Assembly (NCBI GenBank): GCA_017507205.1 | Contig: JAFWBH010000164.1 | Coordinates: 1-5,024 of the forward strand | Source: Clostridia bacterium | Lineage (GTDB): Bacteria > Bacillota > Clostridia > Christensenellales > CAG-917 | Length of the DNA: 5,024 nt | Direction: 5' to 3' | Part shown: positions 1 to 5,024 of the stretch, piece after piece | How positions within the stretch are numbered: the stretch's first letter is position 1 | How the letters are laid out: every line of letters starts with the position of its first letter | Program-made: the position numbers and the translations under genes | Notes under the pieces: generated by a model | What the model saw: the letters and a program-made list of their open reading frames with translations, nothing else | Databases searched by the model: none | Told to the model about the DNA's origin: nothing

Positions 1-421
1 CTTGCTCGGGCAAAGCCAAAGGCTTTGTAAGGGCAGAAAAGGTTCTCACAGGGTTGAGCGTAAGGGCGTTTCTTGACATAATCACAAGATTGCAGTGTGA
101 AAGAGAAACAATGAGTCCAAGCTTTTCACTGATTGAGTTGATTGCATCTGTCAGGGTTGCACCCTTTGCCGAATATGTGAGATATTTTGACGCCGATTTG
201 TCTGTGCCTGCGCTTCCACTGACGCTGACCGTCTGCACAGTCACCTCATATTCATCCTGTTGATAATCAATGCCAAGCCCCACAACAATACCTGATTGGG
301 TGAGAGATTTGTTGTCAATGACTTTGCCAAGTATGGTGAGGATAATGGCAGAGATGAGTATCACCAGCCATTTTTTTGAAAAGAAGCTGTCAGAAAGCTT
401 GTGAGATATGTTTTGCTTCAT
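1..421 (-). CDS. gerAC: Ger(x)C-family spore germination protein, N-terminal part (cut by window edge)
   Basis: Third gene of the germinant receptor operon, encoding the C subunit, which in the known family is a membrane-attached protein on the outer face of the inner spore membrane. The frame is open from the ATG at 421 through base 1, giving 140 residues; the family is usually about 350-400, so the C-terminal two thirds lie outside the window. Residues 18-32 are a hydrophobic segment (KKWLVILISAIILTILG). GIVVGLGIDY at 44-53 followed by YEVTVQTVS (58-66) matches the first strand block of GerC, and GATLTDAINSISEKLGLIVSLSH (87-109) matches the family pattern 'G-T-x-x-(E/D)-A-I-x-x-x-S...x-S-H'. 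Oddity: no cysteine follows the hydrophobic segment; G32-K33-V-I-D stands where GCWD is normal, so there is no lipobox. The start overlaps the gerB stop as ATGA and has a strong ribosome binding site. The symbol is family-level; the paralogue is not determined. Confidence 0.8.
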   Translation of the reverse strand, partial: MKQNISHKLSDSFFSKKWLVILISAIILTILGKVIDNKSLTQSGIVVGLGIDYQQDEYEVTVQTVSVSGSAGTDKSASKYLTYSAKGATLTDAINSISEKLGLIVSLSHCNLVIMSRNALTLNPVRTFSALTKPLALPEQ

Positions 422-1542
422 AGCCTATCCTCCGTCAAAGCCTCGTTTAAAGAGGAGTTTTTATCCTTTTTTCTGTAAACTGCCTTTACAACAAGGAAAT
501 ATATTGGCAAAGCCAAGGACAAGCCAAGCATTATTCCACCAACAACAGCTGTATGAGCAAGGTCTGCCAGCACCTGTGGAGATGAAAGAAGGCTTGACAA
601 GAGCACAACAACCACAGCCACCACAATAATCGCTGGATATTTGCTTCTTGTCAGACGCACCGAGCATTCAGTGAGCCCGAAAAATAGAAAGGATATTTCA
701 ATGACACCCATTACAATCACTGCAAAAAGAGCAGTCCATTCCATTCTGCCTATTTCTGTGGACAGCTGGTTGAAGCCGGATATCTCAACAAGAAGATTGC
801 CAAGAATTTTCATTGCATCGCCATACATTGCAACGCCAACCATCACGGCTACAATGGTTATGATGTGAGTGATTGACACCGATGTGAAAACATAAGGGAA
901 TTTCTTTTTCTGCACCTTTACAAACAAAAGAGGGAAGAAATTGCCAAGCCATAAGCCATACTTTATTGAATGGAGTGCGAAGTCCTTCAAGGGCAGAGCA
1001 AGGACAGGAAGATTTCGTTTGAAGTCAAGATGACAATCAAGAAAAACCAAATTCAGCACTATGATTACAAGGACAATAGGGGCAAGAATTTCTGCTGTTC
1101 GAGCAAGAGTGTTCACTCCTTTAAGGCCAAGATAAAGCATGGGGACAATAAGTATTGAAACAATAATAATTGGGGATATGCCAACATACAGCTCCACGGT
1201 GAAGAATAGCACTGCAAGGGCAAAGAATCCAATGCACTTAAAGCTCAAAAAAACAAACAAAATGGCAACGCCGATTTTGTAGGGTATTTTGTCACGTAGC
1301 CTTTCATCACTGCCGTCACAGAAGAAGAAATACAAGAGGGCAAACTCAACTATGTCAACAACAGAAAGAACCAAGTAAAACCACAAGGTAGACGAGGAGA
1401 GATATTCACTTACAATGCCAGGGAGTGATGACAGCTTATAAGACAGAGTGCAAAGAAAAACCACAGCTCCAATCTGTGAGCTGTAAAGGTTGGTTGTTTT
1501 TGGTTTATGACACAAATTGTAGTTTAATCTCATATTTTGCAT
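418..1542 (-). CDS. gerAB: GerB-type spore germination permease (APC superfamily)
   Basis: B subunit of a GerA-type germinant receptor, an integral inner-spore-membrane protein. In the characterised family the B subunit belongs to the amino acid-polyamine-cation transporter superfamily and takes part in recognising the nutrient germinant. The 374 residues are near the usual family size (about 365). I count roughly ten hydrophobic segments: about 22-42, 52-75, 88-110, 113-138, 151-169, 186-206, 217-240, 268-290, 302-320 and 331-353. Family-like stretches are GLKGVNTLARTAEILAP (139-155) and the GRMEW motif (265-269) before a transmembrane segment. The C-terminus (355-374) is charged and cytosolic-looking. 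The ATG lies 2 bases after the gerA stop and has no good Shine-Dalgarno sequence, so translation is probably coupled to gerA; a second ATG at codon 4 (1533) is a less likely start. The stop overlaps the gerC ATG by 4 bases. The ligand cannot be inferred from sequence. Confidence 0.93.
   Translation of the reverse strand: MQNMRLNYNLCHKPKTTNLYSSQIGAVVFLCTLSYKLSSLPGIVSEYLSSSTLWFYLVLSVVDIVEFALLYFFFCDGSDERLRDKIPYKIGVAILFVFLSFKCIGFFALAVLFFTVELYVGISPIIIVSILIVPMLYLGLKGVNTLARTAEILAPIVLVIIVLNLVFLDCHLDFKRNLPVLALPLKDFALHSIKYGLWLGNFFPLLFVKVQKKKFPYVFTSVSITHIITIVAVMVGVAMYGDAMKILGNLLVEISGFNQLSTEIGRMEWTALFAVIVMGVIEISFLFFGLTECSVRLTRSKYPAIIVVAVVVVLLSSLLSSPQVLADLAHTAVVGGIMLGLSLALPIYFLVVKAVYRKKDKNSSLNEALTEDRL
429..433 (-). 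promoter_or_regulatory. Ribosome binding site of the gerC gene
   Basis: GGAGG on the minus strand lies inside the end of gerB, 7 bases before the ATG at 421. It fixes the gerC start and is by far the best ribosome binding site of the three receptor genes; gerA and gerB have nothing comparable. Confidence 0.8.
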
Positions 1543-1544
1543 AG

Positions 1545-2975
1545 TTAATCATCGTCTTTTGACATTCTCTTGCGATTTTGGTTTGGGATTGAATATGGTC
1601 TTTCACTCATATTGACGGTGCTAGATTTGATGAGTCCATCTTTAAGATCGGGGTTGATGCGAGGGGCGTATGGAGCAAGATATGGTGCCCCATAGCTTGA
1701 TAGACTTACAAGATAAGCAGTAAGCAAAACAATCAAAATTACAATGCCAAAAAGTCCCATAACTGCTGAGCAACAGAGGAAAATAAATCTCAAAATTGAC
1801 AGGGCTCCAACCTGGTCTGGCACGCAGAAAATTCCAATGGCAGACAGGGCTGTCACAAGGACTGCTGGTGATGATATGAGGCCTGCTTTTACGGCTGTGT
1901 CGCCAAGGACAATTGCTCCAACAATTGACAATGAAATTCCCATAAGACGAGGCATACGAATTGAGGCTTGATTGAGGATTTCAAAAAGCATCAAAACAAA
2001 AAACATTTCAATGGCTGGTGGAAAGGGTATTCCGTTGGTGGCAGACATAAGGGTGATGAGAAACTTCAAGGGCATAAGGTGATAGTGATGGCTTTGAAGT
2101 GCCACATATGCGCCGGGCAAAATTACTGTCAGCAGGCTTCCCATAACACGAAAGAATCTTGCAAGAGATGAGGACCAATCGTTTGAATAGTAATCATATC
2201 CGTCCTGCAAGTCCTCAAAAAGAACAAAGGGAAGGGTGAGGACAAGAGGAGAGCCGTCAACAATGATTGCCACTCTGCCTTCAAGAAGCTTTGATGCGAC
2301 AACATCTGGCTTTTCACTGCTTCCAACTTGGTTGAAGAAGCAATATCGTCTGCCTTGGATGAAGGATGCCACGTATGAGCTGTCAATGATGCCGTCAATA
2401 TCAATGGCATTAAGCCGTCCAATGATTTCCTCAACCACATGGTTTACAGCAATTCCGTCAATATACAACACAGACACAGGCGTTGATGAATATTTGCCGA
2501 CAGACAAGTTTTTCACCGTCAATGAGGGGGTTTTCAATCTCCTTCTTATGAGAGTGACATTGGTTTTGATTTCCTCAATGAAGCCCTCACGAGGTCCCTT
2601 CAAAACATTTGAGGTGGGAGGCTCTGCAATGGCACGCTTGTCAAACTTTCGTATGCTTATGAGATGCCCCTCGCCTTCTCCGTCAAAAAACACAATGACA
2701 TCTCCCTCAGCAATTCTTGCAGGGCAATCATCTGTTGGAACAGGCTTGATTTCTTCGCCATAAAAAATCACATCAGAAAGGTTGTCGCCACTGACAGCAC
2801 TTCGGGCTGTGATGAGAGGGGATATAATGTCTTGTTCAAGGACGATTTTGTCACTTCCACCGTCAAGATATGAGAGGACACACTGAACATAGTCAGTGTT
2901 GATTTCTCTGAAAAAAAGGTCATCGCTGTTGTGGAAAGCAGATGAGATTTGATTTTTAAATTCAACAATAGTCAC
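1545..2975 (-). CDS. gerAA: GerA-type germinant receptor A subunit (spore germination protein)
   Basis: A subunit of the germinant receptor and first gene of the operon. The 476 residues match the family length (about 480). Residues 1-265 form the soluble N-terminal domain, with the family hallmarks EPPTSNVLKGPREGFIEEIK (118-137), NVTLIRRRLKTPSL (139-152), VLYIDGIA (169-176) and EGRVAIIVDGSP (232-243). Residues about 275-425 are the membrane domain, with LPGAYVALQ (286-294), NGIPFPPAIEM (314-324), FEILNQASIRMPRLMG (331-346), SIVGAIVLGDTAVKAGLIS (350-368) and SYGAPYLAPYAP (427-438), all in family order. A hydrophilic 38-residue tail follows. The start is GTG: an in-frame TAA occurs about 30 bases upstream with no ATG between, so GTG 2975-2973 is the only credible start. 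No Shine-Dalgarno sequence precedes it. Germinant receptors are known to be scarce proteins, so weak initiation is plausible. Expression under the forespore factor sigma-G would be expected, but I see no convincing sigma-G promoter. Confidence 0.95.
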   Translation of the reverse strand: MTIVEFKNQISSAFHNSDDLFFREINTDYVQCVLSYLDGGSDKIVLEQDIISPLITARSAVSGDNLSDVIFYGEEIKPVPTDDCPARIAEGDVIVFFDGEGEGHLISIRKFDKRAIAEPPTSNVLKGPREGFIEEIKTNVTLIRRRLKTPSLTVKNLSVGKYSSTPVSVLYIDGIAVNHVVEEIIGRLNAIDIDGIIDSSYVASFIQGRRYCFFNQVGSSEKPDVVASKLLEGRVAIIVDGSPLVLTLPFVLFEDLQDGYDYYSNDWSSSLARFFRVMGSLLTVILPGAYVALQSHHYHLMPLKFLITLMSATNGIPFPPAIEMFFVLMLFEILNQASIRMPRLMGISLSIVGAIVLGDTAVKAGLISSPAVLVTALSAIGIFCVPDQVGALSILRFIFLCCSAVMGLFGIVILIVLLTAYLVSLSSYGAPYLAPYAPRINPDLKDGLIKSSTVNMSERPYSIPNQNRKRMSKDDD

Positions 2976-3114
2976 AAAATGATTTTTGCCATAAACAAAG
3001 GTTTATAATCATAAAACAACCATATAAACATCTTAAATTGACATTTGAAAGAAAATATATTACAAATTTCGTCAAGGATATGCAGAGTAAAATCAACACA
3101 TACAAAATTATTGA
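2976..3114. other. Divergent intergenic region between gerA and pepV
   Basis: A 139-base AT-rich stretch that must hold the gerA-operon promoter, since the operon faces left and pepV faces right. Two weak minus-strand candidates are visible. One is sigma-A-like: TTAAGA (3036-3031), 17-base spacer, TATGAT (3013-3008). The other is sigma-G-like: GTATG (3103-3099), 16-base spacer, CATATCC (3082-3076), matching only the CATA half of the -10. Neither is strong and I do not choose between them. No transcription terminator is present or needed here. Confidence 0.4.
2991..3029. repeat. Nested short inverted repeats in the gerA leader
   Basis: Three copies of an (A)TAAAC element lie in alternating orientation: ATAAAC at 2991-2996, its reverse complement GTTTATA at 3001-3007, and TATAAAC at 3023-3029. 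The first two can form a 6-bp hairpin with a 4-base loop (AAAG); the second and third form a perfect 7-bp inverted repeat with a 15-base spacer. In the gerA transcript the small hairpin ends 15 bases before the GTG start. It could be an operator or a leader hairpin, but such AT-rich repeats also arise by chance. Confidence 0.4.
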
Positions 3115-3143
3115 TTGAAAAATCTTGAAAGTTGGTTTATAAT
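3115..3143 (+). promoter_or_regulatory. Sigma-A-type promoter of pepV
   Basis: TTGAAA at 3115-3120 (five of six consensus bases), an exact 17-base spacer, and a perfect TATAAT at 3138-3143. Transcription should start near 3150, giving a leader of about 22 bases before the ATG at 3172. The TTG at 3115, which would open a longer reading frame, is the -35 box itself and so lies upstream of the predicted transcript. Confidence 0.8.
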
Positions 3144-3161
3144 ATTTTCATTAAATTGCTT

Positions 3162-3167
3162 GGAGAG
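3162..3167 (+). promoter_or_regulatory. Ribosome binding site deciding the pepV start
   Basis: GGAGAG, with its GGAG core 6 bases before the ATG at 3172. This supports 3172 over the in-frame TTG at 3115. Confidence 0.8.
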
Positions 3168-3171
3168 TAAT

Positions 3172-4569
3172 ATGGTAGAAAAATATTTGCCTGAAATCAT
3201 TGAAACAATACAGAAATCTGTTCAAATAAAAACCGTCCTTGACACGGCTGTTGAGGGTGGTCCCTTTGGTCAAGGCAACAAAGAATGTCTTGAATATGTC
3301 TTGTCTGTTGCTGACAGACTTGGATTTAGGACAGTCAATCTTGACGGTTACTGTGGTTATGCAGAAATCGGTGAGGGTGAGGAGATTTTTGGCATCATCG
3401 GACACCTTGACGTTGTGCCTGAGGGTGACGGCTGGAAATATCCACCCTATTCAGGAAGGCTTGTTGATGATGAAATCTGGGGCAGAGGCACAATTGATGA
3501 CAAGGGGCCCATCATTATTTCACTTTTTGCAGTGAAGGCACTTATGGATGAAGGACTTAAATTTGACAAGCGTGTCCGTATCATCTTTGGTTGCAATGAG
3601 GAAACAGGCTCAAAATGTATGGAGCATTATCTCGAAGTTGGTGAAAACATTACATATGGTGTCACACCCGACTCAAATTTCCCTGTGATTTTTGCAGAGC
3701 GCACAATCAACAATATTTTCCTTTCAGGAAAGTCACAATCAAGAGGCAAGGTCAAGCTCCAAAAGCTTGACGGTGGCATAGTCATCAATGCAGTGCCCGA
3801 TGTGTGCGAGTTTACACTCACAACAGAAGGCCTTTTCACCGTTGGCGCACTTACAAAGGCAACAACGACAATATCTCAAAATCTTGCCAAGATGGAAGGC
3901 ATCACCTTTACAATGAAGCAGAAATCAATCCTTGGCATTAAGGGCAGTGCAAAGTTTACAGTAAGAGGCAAAGCAGCTCACGGCAGTGTGCCTCACCACG
4001 GCGTCAATGCAGTATCCCATGCAATTACAGCCATGAATGGTGTCATTGATGATGACTTTGTCACATTCTACAATGGCACAATCGGCACCGATTACAACGG
4101 ACAAAGACTTGGCTGTTATGCAGAGGATGAATATGGCAAAATCGCAGTGAATGTTGGCCTTTGCCACTATGAAAATGGTGAGTTTGAGGTGCGTATCAAC
4201 AGCAGACTTCCTTTTACCACAGACACGCCCAAAATGGTTGAGCAAATTAAAAACACCATAGGTGACAATGTAAAGGTCGACTTGAAATCATCGGCAGACG
4301 GCTTCAAGATGGATGAAAATTCAAAGATGATAAAGGCGCTTATGAAGGCATACAGCGAGGTGACCGGTGACACGGAAAGCAAGCCCATTTGTAGCGCTGG
4401 TGGCACATACGCAAGAGAATTTAAAAACTGCGTTGCCTTCGGTCCTGAAATGAACGGATACGGTGAGATGATCATCCACGAGCCAAATGAGAGAATTTCA
4501 TTGAAGGCAATTGAGGCCATTTTTGACATCTATTTCAAGGCATATCGTGACCTTGTTCTGTTAGATTGA
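3172..4569 (+). CDS. pepV: PepV/Sapep-type M20 metallo-dipeptidase
   Basis: Cytosolic metal-dependent dipeptidase of peptidase family M20A, which in characterised members hydrolyses a range of dipeptides from peptide uptake or protein turnover. From the ATG at 3172 it has 465 residues, the usual length for PepV (about 470). The metal site is complete: H78 and D80 in GIIGHLDVVPEGDGW, the bridging D109 in GRGTIDDKGP (104-113), the catalytic glutamate E143 and metal ligand E144 in GCNEETGS, D167 in GVTPDSNFP, and H436 in IIHEPNE. The inserted lid domain (about 175-375) carries H270 in GKAAHGSVPHHGVNA, the histidine that helps bind substrate in PepV. Met1 was chosen because of the ribosome binding site and because the longer alternative start lies in the promoter. 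It has its own promoter and is divergent from the germination operon. Distinguishing PepV from Sapep, or from other M20 dipeptidases such as carnosinase-like enzymes, would need a family tree; there is no sign of damage or transfer. Confidence 0.93.
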   Translation: MVEKYLPEIIETIQKSVQIKTVLDTAVEGGPFGQGNKECLEYVLSVADRLGFRTVNLDGYCGYAEIGEGEEIFGIIGHLDVVPEGDGWKYPPYSGRLVDDEIWGRGTIDDKGPIIISLFAVKALMDEGLKFDKRVRIIFGCNEETGSKCMEHYLEVGENITYGVTPDSNFPVIFAERTINNIFLSGKSQSRGKVKLQKLDGGIVINAVPDVCEFTLTTEGLFTVGALTKATTTISQNLAKMEGITFTMKQKSILGIKGSAKFTVRGKAAHGSVPHHGVNAVSHAITAMNGVIDDDFVTFYNGTIGTDYNGQRLGCYAEDEYGKIAVNVGLCHYENGEFEVRINSRLPFTTDTPKMVEQIKNTIGDNVKVDLKSSADGFKMDENSKMIKALMKAYSEVTGDTESKPICSAGGTYAREFKNCVAFGPEMNGYGEMIIHEPNERISLKAIEAIFDIYFKAYRDLVLLD

Positions 4570-4606
4570 CGAAATTATGACAAAAAAGTGCTGGAAAATC
4601 TAGACT

Positions 4607-4642
4607 AAAATCAAATTGTTGTCGATTTTGCTTTACTTTTTT
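4607..4642 (+). terminator. Weak possible intrinsic terminator after pepV
   Basis: AAAATC (4607-4612) can pair with GATTTT (4624-4629) across an 11-base loop, and a run of six T follows at 4637-4642. The stem is short, AT-rich and separated from the T-run by 7 bases, so it would terminate poorly at best. It overlaps the candidate rpsF promoter. Read-through from pepV into rpsF remains possible. Confidence 0.2.
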
Positions 4643-4647
4643 AAAAT
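4619..4647 (+). promoter_or_regulatory. Candidate sigma-A promoter of rpsF
   Basis: TTGTCG (4619-4624, four of six matches), 17-base spacer, TAAAAT (4642-4647, five of six). Transcription would start near 4654, giving a leader of about 86 bases. An alternative is TTTACT (4632-4637), 17-base spacer, TAATAT (4655-4660), which is a slightly poorer match. The AT-rich sequence here makes false -10 boxes common. Confidence 0.4.
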
Positions 4648-4666
4648 AATATATTAATATAGCAAA

Positions 4667-4686
4667 GCATTATATAAGTGTAATGC
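4667..4686 (+). other. Small hairpin in the rpsF leader
   Basis: GCATTA (4667-4672) and TAATGC (4681-4686) form a perfect 6-bp stem with an 8-base loop. No T-run follows, so it is not a terminator. Role unknown; it may be a 5'-end stabilising structure. Confidence 0.35.
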
Positions 4687-4690
4687 AAGT

Positions 4691-4732
4691 CCTTTCTTTC
4701 GTGAAGGCGAAAGACATAAGTCCAAAAGGAGG
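4691..4732 (+). promoter_or_regulatory. Structured rpsF leader with partly pairable Shine-Dalgarno
   Basis: TCTTTCG (4695-4701) and CGAAAGA (4708-4714) form a perfect 7-bp stem with the 6-base loop TGAAGG. Around a slightly shortened version of this hairpin, CCTTT (4691-4695) can pair with AAAGG (4725-4729), covering the first part of the Shine-Dalgarno sequence AGGAGG (4727-4732). That ribosome binding site sits 7 bases before the ATG. S6 operons in many bacteria are autoregulated by the S6:S18 complex binding a leader hairpin. The bulged CCG that I recall from that motif is not evident here, so assignment to that element is unproven. Confidence 0.4.
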
Positions 4733-4739
4733 TAAAAAC

Positions 4740-5018
4740 ATGAATAAGTACGAAATTCTCTACATCATTCGTGCAGGCATCGAAGATGACCAAAAGAATG
4801 CAGTTGTTGAAAAGTATGAAAGCCTTGCAAATTCACTCGGCTCAGTCATCGACATCGACAAATGGGGCATTAGAAAGTTCGCATACGTCATGGACAAACA
4901 AACCGAAGGTTACTACGTTCTTATGAACGTTGAATGTTCAGTTGAAGCACGTGACGAAATCGACAGACAAATGGGCATCGATGACAACGTTATGAGAAGT
5001 ATGTTCATCAAGAAGTAA
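4740..5018 (+). CDS. rpsF: 30S ribosomal protein S6
   Basis: Small-subunit ribosomal protein that pairs with S18 and binds the central domain of 16S rRNA (platform). It is complete at 92 residues, close to the usual 95 or so of Gram-positive S6. Recognised by the N-terminal strand MNKYEILYII (1-10), the S18/RNA-facing segment WGIRKFAYVMDKQTEGYYVLMNVE (42-65) where the family has WG-x-R-x-(L/F)-AY...K-x-x-EGYY-V, and the terminal DDNVMRSMFIKK (81-92), matching the family D-x-x-V-(L/M)-R pattern. There is no extended acidic C-terminal tail as in enteric bacteria. The ATG at 4740 was chosen over an in-frame ATG at 4683 because AGGAGG lies 7 bases before it and family proteins begin at this methionine. 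The usual partners ssb and rpsR would lie just downstream, outside the window. Confidence 0.97.
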   Translation: MNKYEILYIIRAGIEDDQKNAVVEKYESLANSLGSVIDIDKWGIRKFAYVMDKQTEGYYVLMNVECSVEARDEIDRQMGIDDNVMRSMFIKK

Positions 5019-5024
5019 GAAGTA

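Noticed and set aside
11..27. Perfect 7-bp inverted repeat CAAAGCC-AAA-GGCTTTG resembling a terminator stem
   Set aside because: It lies inside the gerC coding frame and has no T-run on either strand.
408..2763. Plus-strand open frames across the gerB and gerA region, the longest at 2236-2763 (175 codons)
   Set aside because: They run antisense to well-recognised receptor genes, lack ribosome binding sites, and their translations are low-complexity mirror sequence with no family resemblance.
3000..3009. TATAAT on the plus strand at 3004-3009 as a second pepV promoter
   Set aside because: No acceptable -35 box (GATTTT at 17-base spacing), and a far better promoter sits at 3115-3143.
3151..4529. 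Minus-strand open frames inside pepV
   Set aside because: Shadows of a fully recognisable M20 peptidase gene; no start signals and no protein similarity that I can recognise.
4683..4739. Upstream in-frame ATG giving S6 a 19-residue extension
   Set aside because: The strong AGGAGG lies between the two ATGs and serves the one at 4740; S6 proteins begin at that methionine, and the extension covers the leader hairpin.
1..5024. Insertion sequences, CRISPR arrays, tRNA or rRNA genes, riboswitches
   Set aside because: No transposase frame, terminal repeats, regularly spaced repeats or tRNA-like fold was seen; the window is almost fully explained by five ordinary genes.

Overview
The window looks like chromosome of an endospore-forming Bacillota, most likely a member of the class Clostridia. 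The grounds are a three-gene GerA-type germinant receptor operon, a clear sigma-A promoter (TTGAAA-N17-TATAAT), strong AGGAGG-type ribosome binding sites, and moderately AT-rich coding sequence with very AT-rich intergenic DNA. Species cannot be named from this sequence alone.

Layout. Bases 1-2975 are read on the minus strand as one tightly packed operon in the order gerA (2975-1545), gerB (1542-418), gerC (421 to beyond base 1, cut by the window edge). The genes are separated by 2 bases and then overlap by 4 bases (ATGA). Together they encode the A, B and C subunits of a nutrient germinant receptor, which sits in the inner spore membrane and commits a dormant spore to germination. Bases 2976-3114 are an AT-rich divergent control region with short inverted repeats next to the gerA start. 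On the plus strand follow a strong housekeeping promoter (3115-3143) and pepV (3172-4569), an M20-family metallo-dipeptidase. A 170-base gap (4570-4739) holds a probable promoter and a structured leader. Then comes rpsF (4740-5018), encoding ribosomal protein S6, probably the first gene of an rpsF-ssb-rpsR operon that continues past the window.

How the parts relate. The germination operon and the pepV/rpsF side are divergently transcribed and probably used at different times: receptor genes in the developing forespore, pepV and rpsF during growth. I see no functional link between them beyond adjacency.

Most notable points. The GerC-like protein has a lysine where the family normally carries the lipidated cysteine. 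The rpsF leader can fold so that part of its Shine-Dalgarno sequence is paired, compatible with autoregulation. The gerA leader carries an inverted-repeat cluster, a GTG start without a visible ribosome binding site, and an overlapping six-codon upstream ORF. Otherwise the region is ordinary; I found no mobile element, CRISPR array, RNA gene or clear new system.
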